A program made the position numbers and the translations under genes. 46,328 nt of DNA. Origin: Succinivibrio sp. (GTDB taxonomy: Bacteria > Pseudomonadota > Gammaproteobacteria > Enterobacterales > Succinivibrionaceae). Location of the stretch: contig JAILLS010000088.1 in NCBI GenBank assembly GCA_024693025.1, positions 1 to 46,328 on the forward strand, written 5' to 3'. The notes beneath the pieces were generated by a model. It made no database searches. It was not told the origin of the DNA and was given only the letters and a program-made list of their open reading frames with translations. This document shows, in pieces, positions 1 through 8,790 of this stretch. Every line of letters starts with the position of its first letter. Position 1 is the stretch's first letter.

Positions 1-783
1 AATGAGACTGAGTGCCTCGAGCAGCTCAAGAACGGCGTACTGCCAATGACTAAGGTGTCAGCTCCTGGTCTTGCAGCTATTTTTGATGCCTATCATGGTT
101 TCGGTCTGCCATATCTGTTCAAGGATACTGAAGACTACTATAAGGTGATGGATTCCAAGGAAATGAAGGATTTCTTCCTGTCTTCTCATGACAGCGGCTT
201 CGTAACCTTAACCTACTATACATCAGGTGCCCGTTCCTTCTACACTGTGAACAAGGCCGTCAGAACTCCTGCTGATCTGCAGGGCCTGAAGATCCGCGTG
301 CAGAACATGGAATCTCAGATCGACATGATGAAAGCCTTAGGTGGTATCCCGGTAGCTATGGCCTATGGTGAGGTTTATACCTCTCTGCAGACCGGCGTTA
401 TCGATGGTACTGAGAACAATGAGACTGCTCTGACCACCGGCAAGCACGGTGAAGTCTGCAAGGTCTACTCTGTTGACCAGCATGCCATGATCCCGGATGC
501 CCTGGTGATGAGCTCCAAGGTCTGGGACAAGCTCTCCAAGGAAGAGCAGAACATCGTGCTGCAGGCTGCCTTCAATTCCACTCAGTGGCACAAGGATGCC
601 TGGGATAAGGCAACTGAGGAAGCCATCGAAGAAGCCAAGAGCAAGATGGGTGTAGAGTTCGTGACCGATGTGGACAAGGAAGCTTTCCGTCAGGCTACCG
701 CTCCAATGGTTGAAACCTATTCCAAGAAGTATCCTGGCGTAGCCAACCTGATCAACATCATCAAGAGTGCACAGGCTAAATAA
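1..783 (+). CDS. dctP: TRAP transporter substrate-binding protein DctP, 5' truncated
   Basis: The frame is open from base 1, so the gene begins outside the window; the ATG at 46 is internal. The visible 260 residues are the C-terminal three quarters of a DctP-family periplasmic solute receptor. The family core is clear: a GLKIRVQ segment, whose Arg binds the substrate carboxylate in characterised TRAP receptors, then GEVYTSLQTGVIDGTENN. The receptor delivers an organic acid to the DctQ/DctM membrane pair that follows after 2 nt. The substrate cannot be read from sequence; a uronate, hexonate or dicarboxylate is likely given the rest of the window. Family assignment is secure, substrate is not. 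Confidence 0.9.
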   Translation, partial: NETECLEQLKNGVLPMTKVSAPGLAAIFDAYHGFGLPYLFKDTEDYYKVMDSKEMKDFFLSSHDSGFVTLTYYTSGARSFYTVNKAVRTPADLQGLKIRVQNMESQIDMMKALGGIPVAMAYGEVYTSLQTGVIDGTENNETALTTGKHGEVCKVYSVDQHAMIPDALVMSSKVWDKLSKEEQNIVLQAAFNSTQWHKDAWDKATEEAIEEAKSKMGVEFVTDVDKEAFRQATAPMVETYSKKYPGVANLINIIKSAQAK

Positions 784-785
784 TT

Positions 786-1292
786 ATGCAGCAAGGCATT
801 ATGTTAATTAAGCGGGTGCTCGAACTCGTTCTGTCTCGGACAGCCGCTTTTCTGCTCATAGCCATGACCATGATGGTGTTAATCCAGGTGGTGTCACGCT
901 ATGTGTTTCAGTCGCCTACTGCCTTTACCGAAGAGCTGGTCCGCTATCTTTTAATCTGGACCGGCTTTATCGGAGCTGCCTACGCCTTTTCGACCAGGCA
1001 GCATATGGCCCTGATCTTCATTCGCGACAAGCTCTCGGATGCCTATAAGCGCATTCTGATGATCGGAGTAGATGCTTTAATCCTCTGCTTCGCGCTGTTT
1101 GTGATGATTGTAGGCGGTACCAATCTTTCTGTGTCAGTGATGGATCAGTATTCACCGCTTTTGGGTATTTCCCGCGGCGTGGTCTATGCCATGGCTCCTA
1201 TTTCAGGTGCCCTGATTGTCTTAGCTCAGGTGATCAATCTCTATGAGGATGTCACCGGACAGAAACTCAGCCAGTCAAAGGAGGACAAATAA
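786..1292 (+). CDS. dctQ: TRAP transporter small permease DctQ
   Basis: A 168-residue four-helix membrane protein of the DctQ family. Hydrophobic segments lie near residues 15-40, 55-75, 90-115 and 130-155. The family sequence around EELVRYLLIWTGFIGAAYAF is present. It partners the large DctM subunit in Na+-driven uptake of the acid captured by the upstream receptor. It begins 2 nt after dctP and its stop overlaps the dctM start (TAATG), so the three genes form one operon with likely translational coupling. The start is ambiguous: ATG 786 lacks a strong Shine-Dalgarno, while ATG 801 has AAGG just upstream, which would shorten the protein by five residues. Confidence 0.9.
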   Translation: MQQGIMLIKRVLELVLSRTAAFLLIAMTMMVLIQVVSRYVFQSPTAFTEELVRYLLIWTGFIGAAYAFSTRQHMALIFIRDKLSDAYKRILMIGVDALILCFALFVMIVGGTNLSVSVMDQYSPLLGISRGVVYAMAPISGALIVLAQVINLYEDVTGQKLSQSKEDK

Positions 1293-2599
1293 TGGATCCG
1301 ACCATTGCTACTTCGGTGTTCGTGCTGTTTGCCACCTTTATTGTGCTGCTGTTCTTAAGCGTGCCGATCTCCATCTGTATCGTGGTATCCTCTCTGGTTA
1401 CTGCCCTGGGTGCGATGGACTGGAGTCAGATCACCTTTTTAACCATGCAGAAGATGAACAGTGGTATCGAAAGCTTCTCGCTGCTTGCCGTACCGCTCTT
1501 TATTCTGGCTGGCAATATTATGAACAATGGCGGTATTGCCAATCGTCTCATTGATTTTGCCAAGATTTTCGTGGGTAAAATTCCAGGCTCGCTGGCTCAG
1601 ACCAATGTGCTCGGCAATATGTTCTTCGGTGCTCTGGCCGGCTCTGCCGTGGCTGCTTCAGCTGCTATCGGCGGTACTCTGGCTCCGATTGAAAAGAAGG
1701 AAGGCTATGACATGGGCTTTGCCACAGCAGTGAACATTGCCTCTGCGCCAACCGGTCTGCTGATCCCTCCAACCTCTGCATTCATCGTGTATTCTGCAGT
1801 GGTAGGCGGTGTCTCCATCTCTGCACTGTTTATGGCAGGTTATATTCCGGGCATTCTGATGGGCTTAGGCACCATGCTGGTAGCCTATATTTATGCCAAG
1901 CGCCATAAATATCCGGTCAGTGAAAGCATTCCTTTGAATGAGGCACTCACCATTACTTTAAAAGCTCTCCCAAGTCTATTGCTGATTATCATTGTCATCG
2001 GCGGTATCGTGGGCGGTATCTTTACCGCGACCGAGGGTGCAGGTGTGTGCGTGGCTTACTGTCTGATTCTGTCCATCTGCTATAAGTCATTAACTTTCAG
2101 GAGCTTTATGCGCATTCTGCTGGATAGTGCCTGTGTCTCGGGAATCATTCTGTTCCTGATCTCCTCATCCTCTGCCATGTCCTATGTCATGGCCTTCTCA
2201 GGGATCCCAGGAGCCATCTCACAGTACATTATGTCCTTAAGCGACAATCCATATGTGATCCTGCTGCTGATCAACCTTATTCTGCTGGCAGTCGGTACCT
2301 TTATGGATATTACGCCGGCCATTCTGATCTTCACTCCAATCTTCCTGCCGATTGCTCAGAGTCTGGGTATGACCCCGGTGCAGTTTGGCGTGGTGCTGAT
2401 CTTCAATATGTGCATGGGCAGCATGACTCCACCGGTTGGCTCAGTCCTGTTTGTCTCCTGCTCAGTGTCAGGCATCTCCATCGAGAAGGTGATTAAGCCT
2501 TTAATCCCGTACGTACTGGTGCTGCTCGGCATTCTGATGCTGGTGACCTATATCCCATGGCTCTCCATCGGTATTCCTACCATGATGGGCCTGATGTAG
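1292..2599 (+). CDS. dctM: TRAP transporter large permease DctM
   Basis: A 435-residue, very hydrophobic protein of the DctM family, the Na+-coupled transport subunit of a TRAP system, with about a dozen membrane segments. Family signatures include SIESFSLLAVPLFILAGN-type sequence near residue 50, GSAVAASAAIGGTLAPIEKKEGY near 110, and NMCMGSMTPPVGSVLF near 365. The start is preceded by a strong AGGAGG and overlaps the dctQ stop by one base. Length is normal for the family. A Rho-independent terminator follows 28 nt after the stop, ending the operon. Confidence 0.93.
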   Translation: MDPTIATSVFVLFATFIVLLFLSVPISICIVVSSLVTALGAMDWSQITFLTMQKMNSGIESFSLLAVPLFILAGNIMNNGGIANRLIDFAKIFVGKIPGSLAQTNVLGNMFFGALAGSAVAASAAIGGTLAPIEKKEGYDMGFATAVNIASAPTGLLIPPTSAFIVYSAVVGGVSISALFMAGYIPGILMGLGTMLVAYIYAKRHKYPVSESIPLNEALTITLKALPSLLLIIIVIGGIVGGIFTATEGAGVCVAYCLILSICYKSLTFRSFMRILLDSACVSGIILFLISSSSAMSYVMAFSGIPGAISQYIMSLSDNPYVILLLINLILLAVGTFMDITPAILIFTPIFLPIAQSLGMTPVQFGVVLIFNMCMGSMTPPVGSVLFVSCSVSGISIEKVIKPLIPYVLVLLGILMLVTYIPWLSIGIPTMMGLM

Positions 2600-2626
2600 A
2601 CCGCTTTTGTCAGTTACTGATAGTAA

Positions 2627-2656
2627 AGGGGTGACTAGAATGTCACCTCTTTTTTT
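2627..2656 (+). terminator. Rho-independent terminator of first dctPQM operon
   Basis: A nine-pair stem (2627-2635 with 2642-2650, including one G-U pair) closes a six-base loop and runs into a T tract. It sits 28 nt after the dctM stop. Confidence 0.85.
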
Positions 2657-3068
2657 CAGATCAAATTTTTTGATAGATTAGTCTTTTTGACTAATTATTA
2701 AATTAGCTAGGCATCAAGAGCACAGTTTGCAGATGCCACTGTGTTGGCATTCATCAGGATTAAAAATAAAATGTAGAGCCAGCCTCTTTGCTGTGTGGAT
2801 TTTTCTCATGTTTCGGTGATTAGAAAACAGCCGTTTCAGTGATCCGCAAACAGCTGTTTCAGTGTTCCTGGACAATGCTTCAGGACATCCTTACGTTTAC
2901 CTGCTGCATCCAGACATGATTTCATCTGAATATGTTTTAGAAATAGATCTTAAAGGACACTTTTGATCCTAACGCAGCAGATGTCTCAGGCAGTCTGTAG
3001 TCTATGCTTTAGTAAGTACCACGCATGCCAGCCAGGCTGATGCGCCAACAGGCGTTTACAGAAAGTCT
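2657..3068. other. Gene-free stretch, A/T-rich, with repeats
   Basis: No convincing coding sequence lies between the dctM terminator and the minus-strand gene ending at 3069. The only organised element is the 23-bp tandem repeat at 2811-2879, annotated separately. Flanking sequence shows no long open frame on either strand. It may be the decayed edge of a mobile element. Confidence 0.5.
2811..2879. repeat. Three 23-bp tandem repeats, resembling IS21-type ends
   Basis: The octamer TTTCGGTG/TTTCAGTG begins at 2811, 2834 and 2857, exactly 23 bp apart each time. The second and third units also share AAACAGCyG at their ends; the third unit diverges at its 3' end. Spaced tandem copies of this kind are characteristic of IS21-family termini, where the transposase binds multiple end repeats. 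No istA/istB gene is recognisable nearby, so this would be a solo end or remnant. The link to IS21 is inference. Confidence 0.5.
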
Positions 3069-3539
3069 TCACAGCGTAATACTGGTTTTAGGACGTTTAA
3101 CATCTTTGGAAAACGGCGTAATGAGATCCCAGGTGGAGTGAATGACCTGCCATGAATCATGTTCTTTTTTGAAGATCTCTATGACGTTGTAATGCATCTC
3201 GATAAGCGAGGTGTCTGCATGCAGCTGATAGGTAAGTACGGCCATATCCTTACCGAACTGGACACGCGGAGCATGAAAATCATAGGAGTCGGCATGCATT
3301 CTTGTCCCTATAACATTGTTAAGAAAGGCGGCTACTTCCTCATAAGTATCGGTGCGCTCCCTGGTATTGGCATCAAAATAGGTGAAGTCATCCTTTGACC
3401 AGAGTTCAAGGTAACCTGACATATAGCCACGAAAATATCTGTCAAGTGCCTCTTTTTCTAAGGCGATGATTTCTTCTGCGATTTTTTTCTCGTCTTCACT
3501 ATAGGCATTGACATAAAAAGGTAGATTGTTGTTATGCAT
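3069..3539 (-). CDS. SnoaL-like / NTF2-fold protein (DUF4440-like)
   Basis: A 156-residue protein whose body has the look of the NTF2/SnoaL cone fold: an N-terminal helix (EEIIALEKEALDRYFRG), a WSKDDFTYFD strand, a long helix with NNVIGTRM, then alternating strands ending in W-QVIHSTWDLI. Such proteins act as small ligand-binding domains or isomerases; no catalytic role can be assigned. The start was set at 3539 because GGAGA lies at the right distance upstream; the longer frame to 3569 has no such site. It stands alone, with a 700-bp gene-free region upstream. There is no signal peptide, so it is probably cytoplasmic. Confidence 0.7.
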   Translation of the reverse strand: MHNNNLPFYVNAYSEDEKKIAEEIIALEKEALDRYFRGYMSGYLELWSKDDFTYFDANTRERTDTYEEVAAFLNNVIGTRMHADSYDFHAPRVQFGKDMAVLTYQLHADTSLIEMHYNVIEIFKKEHDSWQVIHSTWDLITPFSKDVKRPKTSITL

Positions 3540-4260
3540 AAATGTTCTCCATAAAAAATTCTGTGGCATTCTAGCACGAAGAATTTTCGTGTAAAGTACG
3601 CAGTTTTTTCGTACCTGGTACGCTTTATGATACTTACAGAATGTTTTTCCATAACCTCATTCTTACTCTGCTTTTATTGAAGCTCTTGTGCTGAAGTTTT
3701 TTTACAATCATCAGGAGGAAGGTAGAACATTTAATTATGTTAAAGTTATGCCTGCACTTCTTAACATCTGGAAAGATTAAGGAACAGAGGATTTTTTCTT
3801 TTAGGTGACAGACTGTCATAAGTCACGCGAGAAGAAATACGGAAAGACAGGAATGTTTCTGGAGCGGTTACAGAGCATTATTCTCAGGATCAGCATTGCT
3901 CGCCCCATGTTGAGTATGCTCTTACGCAGCTTAGCTAAGGAGAGCCTTAAGGTGTGTTGCATGATCACAAGGGCAGCATTAGGTCTCAATCACCAGGTTG
4001 GCAGACTTTGTGTAAATCAGTTCACAGAGCCTCTGCCTGCGCTTACATTTATTGAGCTTATGGTTGCGGTAATACCTGCAAACTTTATGAGTATATGGCG
4101 TTTTGCACACTGTAGAACGCAGAGCTCTGAGCGCTGCTCTGCGTATAGGTATAATCTGCCGCGGCCGCATGGAGATTCTCGCGGTTGTACGAAAGGAACT
4201 GCCGTAGGCCTGCAGCTTAAAGTCAGCCTCCTGCCGGGAGACTGAATCTTTTATCTTCAG
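3540..4260. other. 720-bp region without a convincing gene
   Basis: A plus-strand open frame at 3805-4245 (GTG start) and a minus-strand frame at 3979-4170 exist. Neither has a good ribosome site, a recognisable domain or protein-like composition; both are rich in Arg, Cys and Ser as expected of random frames. A dyad TGACAgacTGTCA lies at 3806-3818. The segment may hold the promoter of the SnoaL-like gene and decayed coding DNA. Confidence 0.4.
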
Positions 4261-5265
4261 CTAGGCCTGACTGCACACCTCGTTGCTCAAAGGCCTGCCT
4301 TCAAAATATTCCTGACAGTTTGCAAGCGTGGTAAGTGCTATGCTGTGCATGGCTTCCTGGGTGAAGAAAGCCTGATGCGAGGTGATCAGGACATTGTTGT
4401 AGCTTAACAGGCGGCTTAAGTTGTCATCGCGAATCACCTTGTCGGAGCGATCTTCAAAGAAATAGCTGCTCTCCTCCTCATAGACATCCAGTCCGGCTGC
4501 GCCTACCGTGCCGTTTTTGAGACCTTCTATCAGAGCCTGAGTGTCGATTAACGGGCCGCGTCCGGTATTGATCACATAAACGCCTTTTTTCATGCCTTCT
4601 ATCGCCTCCCGGTTGATTAAATGACGATTTTCCGAGGTCAGCGGACAGTTTAAGGAGATCACATCTGACTTAGCATAGAGCGTCTTGAGATCCACATACT
4701 GCACCTGATTCTGCTCAGCATAGCCAAGATCAGGATATGGATCATAGGCCAGGATGTGCATGCCGAAGCCCTGCAGAATTTTAATGAGCACGCGGGCAAT
4801 TTTGCCGGTGCCGATAATGCCGGCCGTTTTATCAAAAAGATCAAAACCCATCAGTCCATGCAGCGCAAAATTGCCGTCACGCGTGCGCAGATTGGCGCGA
4901 TGAGTCTTGCGGTTTAAAGTCAAAAGCAGTGCTACCACATGCTCAGCGATGGCATGAGGTGAGTAGGCCGGTACTCTTACCACTCTGATGCCGCAGGATT
5001 TGGCAGCCTGCAGATCAACATTGTTAAAGCCGGCACAGCGCAGAGCTACAAGCTCAACTCCCTGATCCTTCAGAGAGTAGAGTGCCTGCCGGTTGACATT
5101 GTCATTGACGAAAACACAGACCGCTCGAGCGCCTTCAAGGTACTTGACGGTATGCTCGTCAAGAAAACTGCGCAGGAAATGCAGGTCAAAGTTAAAGTCG
5201 GCATTAGCCGCGGTGAAATTAGCACGATCATAGGAGTGCGTGCCAAAAAAAGTGATTTTTTCCAT
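4261..5265 (-). CDS. ldhA: D-lactate dehydrogenase (2-hydroxyacid dehydrogenase)
   Basis: A 334-residue NAD-dependent D-2-hydroxyacid dehydrogenase, close in length to fermentative E. coli LdhA, which reduces pyruvate to D-lactate and regenerates NAD+. RCAGFNNVD near residue 92 and VPAYSPHAIAEH near 113 are typical of the LdhA subgroup. The nucleotide-binding GTGKIA lies near 152. The catalytic triad is complete: Arg236 in NTGRGPLID, a Glu near 265 in the VYEEE region, and His297 in SHQAFFT. The start has GGAGG seven bases upstream. It is monocistronic by appearance: the gene upstream on the same strand ends in its own terminator. It fits an anaerobic, mixed-acid lifestyle. Confidence 0.92.
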   Translation of the reverse strand: MEKITFFGTHSYDRANFTAANADFNFDLHFLRSFLDEHTVKYLEGARAVCVFVNDNVNRQALYSLKDQGVELVALRCAGFNNVDLQAAKSCGIRVVRVPAYSPHAIAEHVVALLLTLNRKTHRANLRTRDGNFALHGLMGFDLFDKTAGIIGTGKIARVLIKILQGFGMHILAYDPYPDLGYAEQNQVQYVDLKTLYAKSDVISLNCPLTSENRHLINREAIEGMKKGVYVINTGRGPLIDTQALIEGLKNGTVGAAGLDVYEEESSYFFEDRSDKVIRDDNLSRLLSYNNVLITSHQAFFTQEAMHSIALTTLANCQEYFEGRPLSNEVCSQA

Positions 5266-5390
5266 ATGTTTGCCTCCGTTAAGTGCTAACTTAGCAGATT
5301 TTTAAGGCTGCAGCTTAACATACAAGTATTTAATTTTTAGGTTATTTTGCCTTAAAACGATTAAAGCTGTACGGCTCTGAGGCAATCATT

Positions 5391-5420
5391 ATAAAAAAGC
5401 CCCCAGCTGAGGCTGAGGGC
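5391..5420 (-). terminator. Rho-independent terminator of GH31 gene
   Basis: Read on the minus strand, a nine-pair stem (one G-U) with a four-base loop occupies 5399-5420 and runs into six T residues. It lies 33 nt past the GH31 stop and separates it from ldhA. Confidence 0.88.
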
Positions 5421-5452
5421 AGATGATGTTTTGCGTTTGAAAAAAACTTTGC

Positions 5453-7963
5453 TTAACCGTTATTTTCCATACCGATCAGATCAAATTTTTCGGAGCTGAC
5501 CTCTACGGTATAGTCAGAGGAGAGGGCAGGGTATTTAATGTAGATGAGATTTTCTTCATTGGCATAGAACCAGCCCTGAGAGCTTGCCTTGAAGTCATCT
5601 TCAATGAGGAACTGCGGTAATTTCTCTCCATTGACTGCCACATACAGCGCACTGCGTTTAAGGCTCACTACCTTAAGCAGCATGCGTTCAAGCCTGGTCT
5701 GATAGCTGCCCTGGTGCTGGAAGTTAATCTGCATGCGTGCACCGGCCTTGACTGAGATCTTAAGCTCACTGTAGGCGCCTCTGAGATAATCCTGCGTGCA
5801 GCCGTCATCGTCATAGAGCGTGAATTCACAGTCTTTAGAGCCTTCGATGAGCAGATCAAGATTGCGAACCGGAGTGGTTGCATTATCCTTAAAGTCATGG
5901 CTTGAAGGGATAATGGCACCTTCACGCAGGAACAGCGGAATGCTCTTGAGGTCGACCGGACAGCTGATTTCCTGACCGCCCTCATAGGCCTGAAAATGCC
6001 GGGAGAGGTCAAACCATCTGCTGCCGCCCGGCAGATAGAGACGGCGCTCACTGGCACCTTTCTCTACTACGTTTGCCACGAGAAGTGCTGGACCGAACAT
6101 GAAGGTATAGTGCTCATCCGAGTAACTTCTGAGATCTTCAGGGAATTCAGCACAGAGTGCACGCATCACCGGCAGACCGTCGACATGAGATTGACGCATT
6201 AAAGAGTAGAGATAAGGCATCAGATGATAGCGCAGCTGATAGGCCTCCCTGATATAAGGCAGCATGGACGGGTACATCCAGGGCTGGGTGACGGTATTGT
6301 CAGAGTTTGCCGAGTTAATGCAGAAGCGCGGCTGGAAGATTCCGTTCTGAATCCAGCGCAGCAAAAGCTCTGCCTCAGGAGCAGGACCGGCAAAGCCGCC
6401 GATATCGGCTCCGCAGTTGGCCATGCCTGAGATCCCCATGCCGACCAGAGTGGCAATGTTGAATTTTAAGGTACGCCAGGAGGTGAGATTGTCGCCTGCC
6501 CAGACCTGAGCATAGCGCTGAATTCCGGCAAAGCCCGCTCTGCTGATAAGATAAGGACGCATATTTGGGTAGACTTCCTTAAAGGCCTTAAGTCCTGCAT
6601 AAGCCATCATATTGGCCTGCAGAGGCTTGTAGCCTGCCATGGTGCCGCCGCAGCCGTCGGCGCTGACCTGAGCGTTGCGATCTTCCACTCCGTCAAACTC
6701 GCAGTTGTCATTCCAGATGGTCTGAATGCCTTTGGTCAGGATCTGTTTTTTCAGCAGCTCCTGCCAGGCACTGCGGCCTTTTTTAGAGGTGAAATCGACA
6801 AAACGTCCCGCGCCGCCCCACCAGCGTCCGATATAGTCCTGACTGCCGTCTGGGGTTTTAACGAAGGCATCCTGCTGCCTGTAGTACTCAAGATAGGGAT
6901 GATGCTCAAGGACGCCAGGCTTCAGATTCGGAATAACATTGATGCCATCCTCCGTCATTTTCTGAATAAAGCCCTCCGGATCAGGGAAGCGCCTTCTGTT
7001 CCAGTTGAAGGTATAGCGCAGATTATCCTGCTCGCCTGAGGTATAACCTGAGGCCAGCCAGAAATTGTCTATAGGGATCTGCTCCTGACGGTATTTTCTG
7101 ATGACGCGATAGATTTCCTTATCACAGTCCTTATCAAGCTCTGTGTAGTACATGGTTGATGCGGTATAGCCAAGACTCTGCTTGGTCGGCATGGCCTGCG
7201 TGCCGGTCAGGAAGGTATAGCGCTGTGTCACCTCAGTGAGGGTCGGACCGTTGATTAAAAAGAGATCGAGATCTCCGCCATCGGTCTGATAATAGCAGTA
7301 GCTGTCCCAGTAGCCGCTGCGCTCGTTGCCCATATCAAAGACAGCGTCATGGGAATTGTTGTAGAACAGACCCAGCGCATGCAGATGCTGCTCACTGACT
7401 CTGACATAAAACGGTACATGCTTGTAGAGCGGCTCGCCAAATTCAGGATCGGAGCCGATGGCATCCTTAGGGGCCATGCGCATATGCCGGCCCTTTTTAT
7501 CGAGTTTCCCGGTTTTCTCGCCAAAGCCGTAGCAGTGATCGAGCTGATAGTCAAACAGGGAATAGTGGGTCAGTCTGCCCAGCTGATCCTGATCATAGGC
7601 ACGCTCTTTAAGATCAGAATAGATTAACTGATTGTCCTGATTATAGAGGCGCAGATAGAAAGGCGACTTGTGCAGCTTAAGCCTGAGAGAGGAGGTGGTG
7701 AACACGAGGTCCTCGCCCTCATCTTCATATGGCACCTTAAGACTTTCAGATCTGGTTCTCTCGTCCTTGAGAACCTCGTCAAAATCATCAGCCCAGCAGG
7801 TATGCACCAGGCCATAGGATTGTTCTTGGAAACGGTGATCGAAGCTTACTCTGAAGCGGATGATATCCTCGGTCATAAAGACCAGTTTGACATATGCACT
7901 TTCGGTTTTGATGAGATATCCTTCAGGTATGGATTCGATGGATTGTAGGGCTTTGATAAACAT
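5453..7963 (-). CDS. Glycoside hydrolase family 31 (alpha-glucosidase-like)
   Basis: An 836-residue GH31 retaining alpha-glycosidase. An N-terminal beta-sandwich (about 1-255, with YGFGEKTGKLDKKG near 145) precedes the catalytic barrel. The nucleophile is Asp419 in IWNDNCEFDG and the acid/base is Asp491 in RYAQVWAGDN; WRTLKFNI and GADIGGF follow as in alpha-glucosidases. C-terminal beta domains carry LPGGSRWFDL and LFLREGAIIP. No signal peptide is present, so it acts on imported oligosaccharides, probably alpha-glucosides. Alpha-xylosidase or sulfoquinovosidase activity is less likely but cannot be excluded. The ATG is preceded by AGAGAG, and a terminator follows the stop. Confidence 0.9.
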   Translation of the reverse strand: MFIKALQSIESIPEGYLIKTESAYVKLVFMTEDIIRFRVSFDHRFQEQSYGLVHTCWADDFDEVLKDERTRSESLKVPYEDEGEDLVFTTSSLRLKLHKSPFYLRLYNQDNQLIYSDLKERAYDQDQLGRLTHYSLFDYQLDHCYGFGEKTGKLDKKGRHMRMAPKDAIGSDPEFGEPLYKHVPFYVRVSEQHLHALGLFYNNSHDAVFDMGNERSGYWDSYCYYQTDGGDLDLFLINGPTLTEVTQRYTFLTGTQAMPTKQSLGYTASTMYYTELDKDCDKEIYRVIRKYRQEQIPIDNFWLASGYTSGEQDNLRYTFNWNRRRFPDPEGFIQKMTEDGINVIPNLKPGVLEHHPYLEYYRQQDAFVKTPDGSQDYIGRWWGGAGRFVDFTSKKGRSAWQELLKKQILTKGIQTIWNDNCEFDGVEDRNAQVSADGCGGTMAGYKPLQANMMAYAGLKAFKEVYPNMRPYLISRAGFAGIQRYAQVWAGDNLTSWRTLKFNIATLVGMGISGMANCGADIGGFAGPAPEAELLLRWIQNGIFQPRFCINSANSDNTVTQPWMYPSMLPYIREAYQLRYHLMPYLYSLMRQSHVDGLPVMRALCAEFPEDLRSYSDEHYTFMFGPALLVANVVEKGASERRLYLPGGSRWFDLSRHFQAYEGGQEISCPVDLKSIPLFLREGAIIPSSHDFKDNATTPVRNLDLLIEGSKDCEFTLYDDDGCTQDYLRGAYSELKISVKAGARMQINFQHQGSYQTRLERMLLKVVSLKRSALYVAVNGEKLPQFLIEDDFKASSQGWFYANEENLIYIKYPALSSDYTVEVSSEKFDLIGMENNG

Positions 7964-8169
7964 GTTGTTCTCTCTTGTGTCTGTAGACCTTGACGGCAGC
8001 TTGGTCTGCTGCAGTTATGCTGTCATCATAAGAGAGTTTTCAGAGCACTACACCGCCTATTTTGCCTAAAAATTCTGGAAAATAGACTTATCTTGCTTAA
8101 TCTGAGCCAGGCTTGTGAATTGCTGGCTGAGAACAAGGCGGGCGCAGGAGAGCATTTACATAGTTTATA

Positions 8170-8199
8170 TAAAAAAGCTCTGCACCCAGGCAGAGCTTT
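8170..8199 (-). terminator. Rho-independent terminator of Gly/Cys-rich gene
   Basis: On the minus strand AAAGCTCTGC pairs with GCAGAGCTTT (8174-8183 with 8190-8199) across a six-base loop, running into a T tract. It lies 18 nt past the stop of the gene at 8217. Confidence 0.85.
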
Positions 8200-8216
8200 G
8201 GCTGTTCTAAGTCAGG

Positions 8217-8546
8217 CTAGGCATGTTTCTGACAGCCGCCTTTGCAGGAGCCATGCTGCATGGAGTCGGCCTCATGCTGCCGACCTTCACAGCCCTGACC
8301 GCGACTTTCGCACATCATTCCGCGTCCCTGGCCTCGTCCGCCGCCCATGCCGCGCCCGCCGGCAGAACATCTCTGACCATAGCGGTTTCTCTTCTGCTCG
8401 CCTTCATCGCTGGCTATGCCGCCTTCTGAGAGCTGTTTTTTAAGCTCCTTGTTTTCTTTCTTTAAGGATCTGATAGTGTCTAACAGGGACTGTTCAGTGC
8501 CAGACTCATCCTGCGTGACAGTGGTTGGAACGGTTGCTTCAGTCAT
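8217..8546 (-). CDS. Small coiled-coil, Gly/Arg- and Cys-rich protein of unknown function
   Basis: A 109-residue protein with three visible parts: an acidic, Thr/Ser-rich start (1-20); a short predicted coiled coil (LLDTIRSLKKENKELKKQL, about 21-40); and a low-complexity tail with RGMGGGRGQGRGM followed by a Cys/His-rich end (MCES, GC, GSCKGGCQKHA). It has a strong AGGAG seven bases before the ATG and its own terminator, so it is probably real despite low complexity. The tail could bind metal through Cys and His or bind RNA through its RG motifs. It loosely recalls short DUF5320-like Gly/Met-rich proteins. Function is not recognised. Confidence 0.7.
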   Translation of the reverse strand: MTEATVPTTVTQDESGTEQSLLDTIRSLKKENKELKKQLSEGGIASDEGEQKRNRYGQRCSAGGRGMGGGRGQGRGMMCESRGQGCEGRQHEADSMQHGSCKGGCQKHA

Positions 8547-8615
8547 GACTTACTCCTGGATAGCTGTTTGTGGTAAATTTAGGCTAAGACTTAAGTGTAT
8601 TAGCAGCTGATGGTG

Positions 8616-8647
8616 AAGGTGGTGCTCTTACGTGCAAGAGGCACCTT
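8616..8647. other. Imperfect hairpin in a divergent intergenic region
   Basis: GTGCTCTT and AAGAGGCAC pair with one bulge around the loop ACGTGC, flanked by further AAGG/CCTT complementarity. It lies between divergently transcribed genes, where a terminator would not be expected. It may be part of a 5' leader or an unmarked small RNA. Confidence 0.35.
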
Positions 8648-8790
8648 TAACTCGGAAATTCAAGCTTACATGTCTATTATAGTTGAAATATTTGGTAGAT
8701 TTAGGAGAATATTTCTCATTTTTGACCTAAAATTACTGTTTTTTTAACTTATTTAAATATTAAGGATGTTTTCTTTCAAGGTAGCATTAA

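Noticed and set aside
2600-3068. CRISPR array suggested by regular repeats
   Set aside because: Only three 23-bp adjacent units with no spacers, and no cas genes anywhere in the window.
3805-4245. 146-codon plus-strand frame with GTG start
   Set aside because: No ribosome site, no recognisable domain, Cys/Arg/Ser-rich random-looking composition and a similar competing frame on the other strand.
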